A DNA stretch of 64,000 nt from Diphasiastrum complanatum (lineage: Eukaryota; Streptophyta; Lycopodiopsida; Lycopodiales; Lycopodiaceae): NCBI GenBank assembly GCA_029204225.1, contig CM055100.1:9958000-10021999 (forward strand). Reading direction: 5' to 3'. A model generated the notes under the pieces. That model ran no database searches. It saw only the letters and a list, made by a program, of their open reading frames with translations, and was not told where the DNA came from. The position numbers and the translations under genes are program-made. Positions 24,358 through 34,335 of the stretch are shown here, one piece after another (position 1 is the stretch's first letter; each line of letters begins with the position of its first letter).

Positions 24358-25500
24358 TCATTGAGGTGGTTGGTACCTGTGCAGCCGACTACCGTTGATG
24401 GGTGTGTTGAAAGGTGTCCCATCTAGTTTCTCCAAATTCACAGCTCCATGATTAAGAATCTCTTTGATCCGATAAAGACCCTCACCTGTGAACTTTAATT
24501 TCTCTTTGATCGCCTTGGTCTTATACATCAGGACTAGATCTCCAGATCCAAGATCTTTCTTTTGTAACCTACGATCGTGCCATGTTTTGTGTCGTTTCTT
24601 TTCAGCTACCAATGCATGTACAACTAGTAAGCGTGTCTCATAGAATTTATGTAGAGCTTTGTGGCATAATTGCAGAGATCTGGATTCATCAAGACGTTGC
24701 GTTGTGGCAATCCTTATGAAGGGACCAGAAACGCTATTGGCATTACAGCATCCTAACCATAAACCAATTGAAATGACGTTTAGTCAGTGCTGTCCTGAAT
24801 GCAGCAGCATGTAACTTGTGTTCCCAATTCGATCTGCTAGCTTCAACTATTTTCGTGAGTACGCTACACAGGATCTTATTGGACAACTCTGCTTGTTCAT
24901 TACTGCGAGAATGATAAGACGTACTGGTTCTATGGATCACGAAGAATTCCTCCAATAGGACCTTGATGGTCTCATTGATGAAAATGACTCTCACGATCAT
25001 TGACTATCTCCACCGAGCATCCAAAGCTCACAATAGTATTTTCATAAAGAAACTTGGCAATGGTCCTAGCATCAGCTCTACTCTGACTGCCTTGGCTTCG
25101 ACCCACTTGGTGAGGTAGTTGGTGGCCACGATTATATAATGTGCTTGGGTACTTCTTGCTGTAGGGTAAATTGGACCAATATAATCCAATTCCCACTTTT
25201 TAAATGGTGCTTGGGCTAAGATTGGGTGCAGAAGGTCATAATTTAATCTCGTTGGTCTCCTCGTCCTTTGGCACACATCACATTTTCTCAAGTATTCCTC
25301 TATATCCTTATGAATCGTTGGCCACTAGCATCCTGATTGCAAGATCTTGCAAACTGTAATGTCAGATGCAAAATGACCTCCACCCATGCCTTCATGTGAA
25401 AGCGAAATGATTTGGGTGGCCTCATAAGGTAGAATACATCACCGAAGAATCCCATCTGGTCCTCTTCGGTACAATTGGTCGGCAATCAGCTGATAAGGTC
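24358..25500 (-). pseudogene. Ty3/gypsy integrase remnant
   Basis: Minus-strand pieces in several frames spell a gypsy integrase. First comes a linker YQLIADQLYRRGPDGILR-like phrase and the zinc module ending LRKCDVCQRTRRPT. Then the core WELDYIGPI and IIVATNYLTKWVEAKA, the segment ending TSYHSRSNEQAELSNK, and a C-terminal piece (GDLVLMYKTKAIKEKLKFTGEG) ending at 24358. The core style (YLTKWVEAKAV) resembles non-chromodomain Tat-type gypsy elements. Multiple frameshifts make it inactive. No RT or RNase H is found next to it. Confidence 0.8.
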
Positions 25501-26782
25501 TAGCTTTCAAGATCAACTTTTGTTGTTACACCTTTGGTAATGATTTGTCTGGTTATTGGGAGGGTCAGGCTTCCTCCTGGCTGATCTTCTTTCTCTGGTT
25601 CATCATCACTTATCTCCATCAGGTCCGCAACATCAAAATATTGCAAAGTGTCCAAGGTGTGGACTTGTTGGGCCTGTGGCTGTTGGGTTGCGTTTGTGTC
25701 TTGGGGAATGGAACTCCCCACTACACCCCCCCCTCCCCCCCCCCCCCTGAAAAAAGTGTCGTTGGTGATGTGGGCGGCGTTGGCGTGGTTATCAGCATGG
25801 GAGGGGTGGTGGCTTCATCTGGTGGCACGACGTGGGTTGTGTCCGTGTCCACTACTGCCGATGATGTAGTTGCTCCATCACCCTCGTCGATGGTGTGTGA
25901 GGGTGAGGAGTGTGTCAGAGAGGCTGCATTCAAGCTTCCATCATCTGAAGGTGAATCGTCTGATGATGATCCATCAGGTGATTTCCTCTTGCTTGAAGCT
26001 TCTTGCGTATTCATTGTTGTCTTGTGTCTGGCAACTGGGCCTTGGAGATATCGGCCCCGTTGAGCTTCCGAGAATAGTGCTGCTTGTGGGTCTAGTTGTG
26101 GGCTTTGTCACTTGTGTACCAGTGGAAGAATACTGGTGTTCACCCTTTTGGGTGGAAGCCCCGATGGTGAAGTAGCCTGTGATCATGGACGCTTGGACTA
26201 TTTGGCTCCTATTGGGATGTCCCATGCTTTGTCCGCAACCTGCAGGTGTTGTTGAAGCCTGGGCCCATTTTGTACTTGCTGGATAGTGATGTCAGTCATG
26301 AGATACCCCAGGACGGTTATTGGCTTCTTGTTCTTAACACACTCATGAAGGCAGTTCGAAGCAAACTGTGCCCAATCATAAAGGTTCTGGGCATGCAGTC
26401 GTGAATTTACCATCATGTGGAAGAGGGACATGGGTACCCGCAACAGCTTTGTCCTTGGTCTTTGTGTGCATCTGGCTAAATATGCACATGCCGCTTGCAG
26501 CTGCTGATCATTGATGGCCTCAATGCGGTACCCATCTTTATTCTTCCATTTGTCCACTGTGGTATCTATGTATTTGAAGTAGGCTGTCTGCTTAATCTTC
26601 TGGAGCGTCCTTGTGATAGCATTTGGTCCTCGAGGGAACCCGAAGGGTTGCAAGTCGGCCGCCACAAAAGATATGTTATAAACATAGTTCCTGACAGGGA
26701 GAACTATGAGTTGGCATGACCTTGCCGTAGCATTATAATTGGTGTATGCCATATGTATCAGGTATGGACTTTGATACCCCAT
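25500..26782 (-). pseudogene. Unrecognised element ORF, acidic Ser/Thr/Pro-rich tail
   Basis: The minus-strand frame 26782-26198 encodes 194 residues that look globular and mostly helical (e.g. ACAYLARCTQRPRTKLL and FASNCLHECVKNKKPITVLG). After frame changes, sequence continues through 26225-25974 and 26014-25721. The latter is an acidic, Ser/Asp/Thr/Pro-rich segment starting MNTQEASSKRKSPDG. A further piece (25721-25500) leads into the integrase. I do not recognise the globular part. Its position suggests an extra or capsid-like ORF of a gypsy-type element. A C-tract at 25733-25747 interrupts the tail. Confidence 0.45.
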
Positions 26783-27002
26783 CAGGAGAGGGATTTGGAA
26801 CTCAATTTCCTTGAAAAATGACTCTGCCTACTGGTACCAGTCCTGCATCTCTGTAAAATCCAATTTGCACAATTGGATGTCGAGCTTATTAGCATTGGGG
26901 TCGTCGAAACTGGAACTGGGGTTGGATGACATGGTGAAAAAAAAAATGTAAGAAACAAGGGTCTGGAAAAAATGTGTCGATTGAGATTTGAGACAGTGTT
27001 AA

Positions 27003-27278
27003 GGGTGCGTCGGTTGAGATTTGATGGAGGCATCGGTTGAGATTTGAAGGAGGCGTCGGTTGAGATTTGAAGGAGGCGTCGGTTGAGATTTGATGGAGGC
27101 GTCGGTCGAGAGTTGACGGAGGCGTCGGTTGAGAGTTGACAGAGGCTTCGGTTGAGAGTTGACAGAGGCTTTAGTTGAGAGTTGACAGAGGCTTCGGTTG
27201 AGAGTTTACAGAGGCTTCAGTCGAAATGGGATGGAATGGCTCCGGTCGAGATGGAATGGAATGGCTTCGGTCGAGAAG
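27003..27278. repeat. 23-bp minisatellite, about 12 units
   Basis: Units start every 23 bp from 27003 (27003, 27026, 27049 ... 27256) with consensus (G/A)GAGGC(G/T)TCGGTTGAGA(T/G)TTGA(A/T/C). The first ten units are in exact register and the last two are degraded towards GGAATGGC-TCGGTCGAGA. A further diverged unit may precede at about 26973. Since 23 is not a multiple of 3, the array is not selected as coding sequence. Confidence 0.88.
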
Positions 27279-27399
27279 GAATGGAAGGAAAGGGTTGTGA
27301 AGGAATGAGGTTGGATAAAGAAAGATGGAAGGTAAAGTGTGTGAAAGTGGAGGTGTGTTTGCAAGGACGGAGTGGAAGATGTGTGGAAAGCAAAGTATG

Positions 27400-28440
27400 T
27401 CGTGGATGTCTTGCTACTTATTTCAAATTGGAGCTCTTCCAACTTGATGTGACAAATGCTTTCTTGAATGGATTCTTGGAAGAGGAAATCTACATGTGCC
27501 AACTCGAGGGCTTCATCAAAGATGGAGAAGAAAACAAGGTGTGTTTCTTGAAGAAGAGTCTTTATGGACTCAAGCAAGCACCAAGAGCATGGTACTCTAG
27601 GTTGCATTCCTATCTTATTTCCTTCAGATTTGTTGTAAGTTCTTATGAACCATCATTTTACTACAAATGTAATGATGGGAAGATCAATATATCTTAGTTT
27701 TATATGTTGATGACATTATACTCACAGGAAATGATCTAGATGGCATCAAAAATGTAAAAATTTCCTTGTCTAATGAATCTAGAATGGTAGATCTAGGACT
27801 TCTTAAAGTTATACTTGGAATAGAAGTCACTAGAAGTAATGATTTTACTTTCATATGTCAATCTAAGTATGCTAGATCAATCTTAGCAAAATTTGGCATG
27901 ATTGATTGTGAAGGAGTTGAAACTCCCATGGAACTAAGCGTAAAAGTTTCTAAGGAAAGTGATGAAGCATCCTTTGAGGACATCACTACCTATAGAATGC
28001 TTATTGGTTCCTTGATATACTACGTTCTTATGTGGAGGAGCTATATCTTGGCTTTCCAAAAAACAAGATACCATCTCTCTTTCATCAATGGAATCCGAGT
28101 ATAAAGCTATGACAACAACAACAAAGGAGGTTTTTTGGCTTAAAAGGCTTTTGGAGGAGCTTCATTGATCAAGGATGAAGGCATTCCATGCATATATTGT
28201 GATAATCAAGCAGCTCAACAACTTGCAAACAATCCAGTCTTTCATGTTCGAACAAAGCACATTGGGATTTCACATTATTTCGTGAGGGAGAAAGTGCAAG
28301 CAAAGGAGATTCAAGCTTATTCATGTTTCATCATCAGATTACATTGCTGATATACTCACCAAGGCATTGCCTAAAGATCCATTTGTAAAATTAAGATTGG
28401 CTCTTGGAGTTATAGATAGATCTATGCTAGATTTACCAAG
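27400..28440 (+). pseudogene. Ty1/copia RT-RNase H fragment
   Basis: The first frame (to 27699) has the copia RT phrases LFQLDVTNAFLNGFLEEEIY and [17 protein letters not shown] stop interrupts just before LYVDDIILTGNDLDG (about 27698-27745). The next frame (27766-28104) runs from VDLGLLKVILGIEV to YRMLIGSLIYYVL. A deletion then joins it to the RNase H end (SLSSMESEYKAM, a Tyr-Cys-Asp-Asn phrase near 28196, and ADILTKALPKDPF). The last coding phrase is followed by GAGGAGTG, a likely polypurine tract, at 28451. Gag, protease and integrase are absent. Confidence 0.85.
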
Positions 28441-28456
28441 CTAGATTTTTGAGGAG

Positions 28457-29100
28457 TGTGAAAATGCAAAAATCATGCTTGGACAAAGCCAGAATCTTGT
28501 ATATAGGATAATCACACATGTGTGGAGCCTGTTTCCATGTGTGAAATTAGTGTACTTGTCATGTACCATAATCATATATGTTGTACATATGATTTAATTC
28601 AAGTTCTAGTGGCTAAAAAGGCCAAAAACTAGTTTTCTAGATATATGACACATGGCATCAATCTATTGATTGCATGAGCCAAATAAATTGGATAGGTGTC
28701 ATATCCCATGTGTAGAGGACAGCTCACACGTGTGGAAAAAGCTGAAGTAGGCGAGTTTTTGCTGCTAGAAGATTTTCATGAAGATCTCCATACAGTAGGA
28801 AATTGGATAAAAAATGCTCAAAATAGAAAGTTTGATCCAAGTGTCAAATTTGCATGATGATGACAAAGTATCCTCACACGTGTGAGATCTGATGCATGAT
28901 CAGTACCTCGAGCTCCAAAAAGTGTATATATAGAGGCATATTTGGCCACAATCAACATGAAAAACATCAATCTTGATTTTGGAAGCAATTTTGTGTAATT
29001 CTCTCTATTTGTCTACATTTGTTTTGATTGTTTTAAGGTTCTATCATAGTGTACTTTGTTTTCAGGTTGGAGTCCGTACTCTGACAGGGTTTCACACGTG
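28457..29100 (+). repeat. Copia LTR-like segment with G-box palindromes
   Basis: A segment starting TGTGAAAATG directly after the polypurine-like GAGGAG behaves like a copia LTR. It contains perfect palindromes CACACGTGTG at 28725-28734 and 28875-28884, a near copy (CACACATGTG) at 28513, and CACACGTGG at 29093. The phrase GTACTTTGTTTTCAG near its end is shared with the segment around 31500. No standard primer-binding site follows, so the right boundary is uncertain. Confidence 0.5.
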
Positions 29101-29491
29101 GTGAGCTTGTACAAGTGATCCTCAATGTCTTAGGAGATGAATTCTCCAATTTGGTTCAAAGTTTTGCCATCCAAAACACTTTTTCATCAATTGATAAGCT
29201 CCATAGTGTGCTAGTGGCTGAAGAGTGTAGGATGCTCCATGAAAAATCTAGGATGAGTTCCTTATCATTGCAAGATGGAGATGAGAAGGCAAATTTCTCA
29301 TTCAAAAGCAAGAAGAAGACCAATGGATCTAAGAAGGATCAAGCAAAGGAGGCCAAGGAGGAGGATCAAGCATCAAGTTTAAAGGAAAAGGACAAGTCAA
29401 AGCAAAAATGCTTCTTTTGTGAAAAGAAGGGGCATTATGCATCCAAATGCTACAAAAGGAAAAGAGTGCAAGAGGAGGAGGACAAAAAATG
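29100..29491 (+). pseudogene. Ty1/copia gag fragment with zinc knuckle
   Basis: The plus-strand frame reads VILNVLGDEFSNLVQSF, typical of the copia gag (UBN2-type) C-terminal half. It then has a Lys/Glu-rich stretch and the CCHC knuckle CFFCEKKGHYASKC before a stop at 29489-29491. The gag N-terminus is missing; the frame begins almost at the LTR-like segment. Gag would coat the element RNA. Confidence 0.82.
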
Positions 29492-29534
29492 AAACCTTTC
29501 ATATGAGGAGGAGGAGGATGAAGGAGATCTATTC

Positions 29535-30032
29535 TTGATGGCATCTACATCCTCACCAACAAGCAATGGCAATTCAAGAGACACTTGGTGGATTAGTAGT
29601 GGCTCCCACATGACTTGTGAAAAGGACTTTTTCTCAACTTTTTCTAAAAAGTTTTTCTTTACTGCAAGTGATGAAGAGTGTAGGATAGATGGTGTTGGTA
29701 CCATCTCTTTGCATCTAGAATCCTCAATAAGTATCGATCCAGAAAATATTCTTTTTGTACCATCAATCACCAAGAATATGCTAAGTGTTGGTAAACTTTT
29801 GGAAAGTGGATTGGATGTCCACTTCAAGCATGGAGTTTTTTCCATTTTGAAGAATGATGTTTGCATTGCAAAAGGACTAAAACATGGAAGATTGTTTAAA
29901 TTGGAAGCTAATATTTCTTTTAAGAATGTGAATTTGACAAAGGAGGAGATCACTCAAGTAGAGATCTTGGCAAAGTGTGATCTTGCTAGCATTGAGGAGG
30001 AGCATCAAAAGGAGGAAGATCTTGAGGATTAG
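29535..30032 (+). pseudogene. Copia protease-like domain lacking the catalytic Asp
   Basis: The 165-codon frame opens with TWWISSGSHMTCEKDF, where copia proteases have a W-(I/L)-(L/V)-DSG-(A/C)-(S/T)-HM phrase. The catalytic DSG aspartate is replaced (SSG). The following NILFVPSITKNMLSVGKLLESG and the C-terminal gag-pre-integrase-like GRLFKLEA match the family. It ends in an acidic tail and a stop at 30030-30032. The integrase that should follow is absent or unrecognisable. Confidence 0.75.
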
Positions 30033-30099
30033 CCTCAAGGCATGAGAGTTCCAAGGAAGTCCTCAATGACAAAGGCCGAGTCATCAAATTGCATGCAAA

Positions 30100-30843
30100 T
30101 TGTCCATTCAAGTGTGCATCTTGCAAGGGAGAGCAGTGGAGAGCATTGGAGAGTCTACTATTTTTGAATACTTTTTGGATAGTATTAGTAGACATAAAGT
30201 GGCTTGTTTCTTATCTTTAAGATTCATGGTGTTTAGTAATTTGTATGACAAGACAATGAAATTAGATGCTTTCAAATCTACATTTGTTGTTGAAAAGGCA
30301 CTTTCATTGCATAACTATTTTTGTAATAGTTTGAATAGAGTCATAAAAGTTGAAACATCATTTTTTTTGGAAATTTTTGTGTCCACATGCTTTGTGGATG
30401 ATCATTCCAATGTAAGGACCAAAGATTATCCTACTTCAATGATAGGAATAATGGTAATATTTTGCTCTTCAAGTAGAGATTGTAGAATCTACATGTTTTC
30501 CACCAAAGAAGTTGTTAATGGTGGAAATGTGATCTTCCAAGAGTGGAAAATTTGTAAATTTGAAGAAACACCTTTGGATGAACACCTTATTCAATTCATT
30601 GATGTTTTGGAGTCAAGTCAAGTGGAGGAGCAAGCTCAAGACCCGATGATTCCAAGAAGAACCTTGAGTATCAAGATGGAGCCATCAAGGCTCAATCATA
30701 TGGATCAAGCAAGGCAAGCTGTCTTTGGAAACATTATGTATGCACTTAATAGTTTATTTGATGTATCTTCAAGTGCACAAAATGCCTTGGACTCCATGGC
30801 TTGGCATGATGTACAGTTTTTGAAGTGTGCTACATGTATATAG
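30100..30843 (+). CDS. 247-codon ORF inside a copia-like unit, unknown
   Basis: This is the longest open frame of the copia-like unit, yet it matches no standard domain clearly. One segment (MFSTKEVVNGGNVIFQEWKI) resembles the copia phrase where integrase meets RT (...VIVSRDVIFDE...), and the stretch after it is acidic and Pro-poor. A final part (DQARQAVFGNIMYALNSLF) is helical. It is followed by sequence ending in GAGGAGGAGTGTG at 31019-31032, like the polypurine-LTR junction at 28451. It may be a heavily diverged integrase/linker or sequence captured by a non-autonomous element. Confidence 0.35.
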   Translation: MSIQVCILQGRAVESIGESTIFEYFLDSISRHKVACFLSLRFMVFSNLYDKTMKLDAFKSTFVVEKALSLHNYFCNSLNRVIKVETSFFLEIFVSTCFVDDHSNVRTKDYPTSMIGIMVIFCSSSRDCRIYMFSTKEVVNGGNVIFQEWKICKFEETPLDEHLIQFIDVLESSQVEEQAQDPMIPRRTLSIKMEPSRLNHMDQARQAVFGNIMYALNSLFDVSSSAQNALDSMAWHDVQFLKCATCI

Positions 30844-31027
30844 ACACATTTGTGGAGCATATTGTAAGGGATCCTTTAAGAGGTGGTGAAAGATCCTTTA
30901 TGGACATCATTTTCTATTGGAGTCTCAAAAGTTCCTTGTTTGTAGCTGGATTTTTTAGACACTTCTAAAAGCATTCATTCATCTATCAAGAGAGTTGTAA
31001 ATAGATCAAGCTAAATTTGAGGAGGAG

Positions 31028-31560
31028 TGTGAAGAATTGCCAAAAAATTGGCAAATCTAGCTTGATAAAAAAAAAACATGTAGAATTATGTAAAATGTAT
31101 GTAAGTGGGTCACACACGTGTGAGACCATGGAGCCATGTGGGAAACGTACCCTACTATAGGTTAGATCAAGTCTAATGAGTTGGTCAAGTCAATTTGGTA
31201 GTGATTCCTAGTTTATAGGACCTACATCCTAGATCTGAGGTGAAAATTGACCAACTAGCCACCTACTTGGCATGACTCTAGGAAATAGGCTAGGGTTGCA
31301 AATTATGACAAGAAAGCCAAGTTAACTTCCTTATTACATGTTGGAAATTCAAATAAGTTTACAAAGGAAGTCACTTTTGCTATGTATTCCATCTCTTCAT
31401 AGTGAGAAGATAGATTATTTTTGAGAGCTCATTTGCAAGACTCTAGTTTCTACTCTATGTACTTGTTGTTTTTTGGATCCAAGCAAGATCAAAGTCATTT
31501 GTACTTTGTTTTCAGTCTACAGGTCATATTATGTATTGTTTCACACGTGTGTGGGCTGTA
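31028..31560 (+). repeat. Second LTR-like segment
   Basis: It begins TGTGAAGAATTGCC after GAGGAGGAG, mirroring the 28457 segment. It contains CACACGTGTG at 31113-31122 and 31542-31551 and shares GTACTTTGTTTTCAG near its end. Outside these motifs the two segments have clearly diverged, so they may be LTRs of two related families rather than a matched pair. Confidence 0.4.
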
Positions 31561-33030
31561 GTTTGTGTTTGATTAATGATTAAAGGTTGCTCTTGATTGA
31601 TAGATGCTAATTTGTTGATCTATATCTCAAAATCTAGTGTCTAGCCTTGCATTGTTTTTATGATCAATCAATCAATCACTCTTGTGAGGCATTAAATGCA
31701 CTCATTCAAGGTCCAAAGTATTGTACTTTCACACATGAAGCCATGCAACAACATGTCACAAAGAGAATATGAACCATTAAATTTCAATCACCAACACTAT
31801 CTAGATTTTGCCACATGGATAGGCTCAACATAGAAGCAATTATGCTCTTGGCAAGGGCTAGAACTATTAAAATATTAACTTTCCCAAGCTTACATAGTTC
31901 ATAGTGAACAGGGAATAAGGGTTTATTTCTCACAAAGATAATTCTTCTAACGAGCTTCATTATGTACAACATGTACACTCTACATCACATAACAAGGCCC
32001 AACCAAGGAGCACAAGGCTCCAAACGTCCACTTGTGCAATAATTGAGATTCAAGCCTGTGTTAGTTGGAGCACAATTCCAACTTGACTACTAGATAAGAA
32101 TAAGTTTAAGTAACATGCTTTCAATCATATCCTTCAAATATTTTCTATCATGTTGTATAGTTGCATTGGGAGTATCAAATAATGCTTTCCAAAAATCATT
32201 TGGGTGATACTCTTACTCATCGAGCAAGTCTAGATGAAAATGTCTAAGCATCGACTAAGTTGGAGTAACAAACCATTTGCTAATGTTTTTGTCACAAAAT
32301 AAAAGATGACGTCGTTGAGGTTGGTAACCTTTGGTTTCATGTCATTGCTATGTCCAAGTTCAAGGACTAACTACAAGTCTTTTGATTGGCAACTCTCAGT
32401 TCCTACACCTATCAGCATGCTATGAGGTCAAATCAATATCAAGCTTTAAAAAATATTTTGGATATATTGATTGTGTTGGATAGCTTACTTGGAAGGTTGA
32501 TGATAGGTTCCATGGATCTCATGATGTTGTGGTGCTAAGGAGGGTTTCTTGCGCTTGGCTTGGATGTATAAGTAGCTAGTCTCACTGGAAGGGTCATCTC
32601 GAGAAGCCACTGTTTGTTGGCATGTTCCAAGAAGCCACTGCTTGTTCACATGTGGTGAAGCAAGAGGTCAAGGGTAGGAAGCTAAATTGGTTGTTATAAG
32701 CTTGCTTTCACATGACGAGAGAAGAAGGAGAAGAACAAATCTAGTTTTCCAATCATAAGCCTTGTCTTGTAGTAGCGCTGGGGTCCACCACATGGCATTA
32801 CTCTATTGGAGAAGTTTTAGATAACCTCTAAGTCTTTAGTCCGATATTCTCTACTATGGAAATATTAGAAGTCACGATAACATCATCCCTTGGTACTTGA
32901 ACAAAGGAAGAGACAAAAATGGAAGGGTACCGGCTGGAGCGGTAGACATCAAGAGCCGAGTTAGGGGCAACGAGGAGGGAGGCGGGCAATGCCGGTAATT
33001 GCCGGTGACTCGCCGCCCTCACCACCTTTA
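31561..33030. other. Intergenic, nothing recognised
   Basis: No element domain or gene was recognised between the copia-like unit and the oxidase promoter. Short open frames on the minus strand at 31784-31978 and 32828-33025 lack family features. Confidence 0.45.
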
Positions 33031-33031
33031 G

Positions 33032-33075
33032 TATAAATTCTCTCTTCTTCTTCGTCTTTCTCTTCCTCTCGTTTG
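33032..33075 (+). promoter_or_regulatory. TATA box and pyrimidine patch of the oxidase gene
   Basis: TATAAAT lies at 33032-33038, about 100 bp upstream of the start codon. It is followed by a CT-rich stretch (33039-33070), a combination common in plant core promoters. The 5' UTR then turns strongly purine-rich (GAGGGAGAGAGG). Confidence 0.6.
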
Positions 33076-33137
33076 CTTTGTTTCTTCGAGGGAGAGAGGA
33101 GCGAGAGCGAGGGAGAGAGGAGGAGGAGGAGCGAGGG

Positions 33138-34245
33138 ATGGTGAGCGATACTGGTCGCGTAGCATGGCGAAGGGTTTCAATTTTGTCCGATCACCTCTTG
33201 GATCGCAACCTCCAGGGCGGAAAGAGCTTGCAAAGAGCGCCTTGCTTGGAGTACTATCCCCCGGATGAGGCCGAATTCGGTGAGTCATTCTTGCTGGATT
33301 CTTGTTGAGCTTGTGATGGATGAGCCGTTTGGAAATGCTACATTTGCGAGTGGAGATTTCTCGGTATGCCAGAAAAGATAGAGAGCAATTAAACGAAACA
33401 TTTTGAAGTTCTATGCGAAAAATCAGCAGCTAAATTGTGTGATTTTCCTTTGTTAAGAATTGACTGCTCTTTTAGTTGAATTGTTTCAAAGATTCTGGGA
33501 AGGTTAGCCATTGGTTTGAGGACAGATGCTGGCTTCAAGGGTGACCAGCTCACAATTGAGTTCCAGAGAAGGATTAAATAAACAAATTCACCTTCAGAGA
33601 TGTCATCCTTTCTCTGAAAAACTTTCCTGTATATAACTGCCTAGAGTCCTCATCAGTTTTAAGCCTTATGGCTATGGACTAAAGGCTTCACCTGTACATA
33701 TATTTCGCAGCTCGTGTTAACTGAAAATTAAAAACCAGTTTATTTTTCTGGAAATTTTTGAATCTTTGGAACCATGAAGGAGAGTTTTTTCTTTTGGTTG
33801 GAGCGACTTCTATATTCTACAAGTATTACGTATTTGTTGAAGAGATATCAATATCTCCGATGGATTTGATCTGTCTTGAGTTGCTGAAAGATGATAACAG
33901 TAGTGTCTGAAGAGAATAGTTGAAGAGATTCACAGGATGAATTTGCTCCCTATTCAGGCATTTTTAAAAGCAGCGTGTCGTATTGCAATTTTCTGTAAGG
34001 AGGTATTGGCTACTTTGTGTTCTAGTTTGATCTTTTGGCTAGATAAAAGCTAGCAGGCCAGGGATCTAGTCTTTGTATATATACAAAACCTTCATTGCAA
34101 CTTTCCATTGGCCATGGCTTTTTTATACCATGTAATTGTCATTCACATGATTTTCTGACCTTTTTTGGGGATATATTAATCTGCATAATATAGGGCCCCA
34201 ATTTTTTTGCCACACTGTTGGAAAATACTGCCCGCTTTGTACTGC

Positions 34246-34335
<90 letters not shown>

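Noticed and set aside
25545-26063. Plus-strand 172-codon frame rich in Val/Gly/Ser
   Set aside because: It is the complement of the acidic Ser/Asp/Thr-rich tail on the minus strand, which has the more plausible composition and context.
28457-31560. A single complete copia element with matched LTRs
   Set aside because: The two LTR-like segments share motifs but are too diverged overall, and no primer-binding site follows the first, so they are listed separately.
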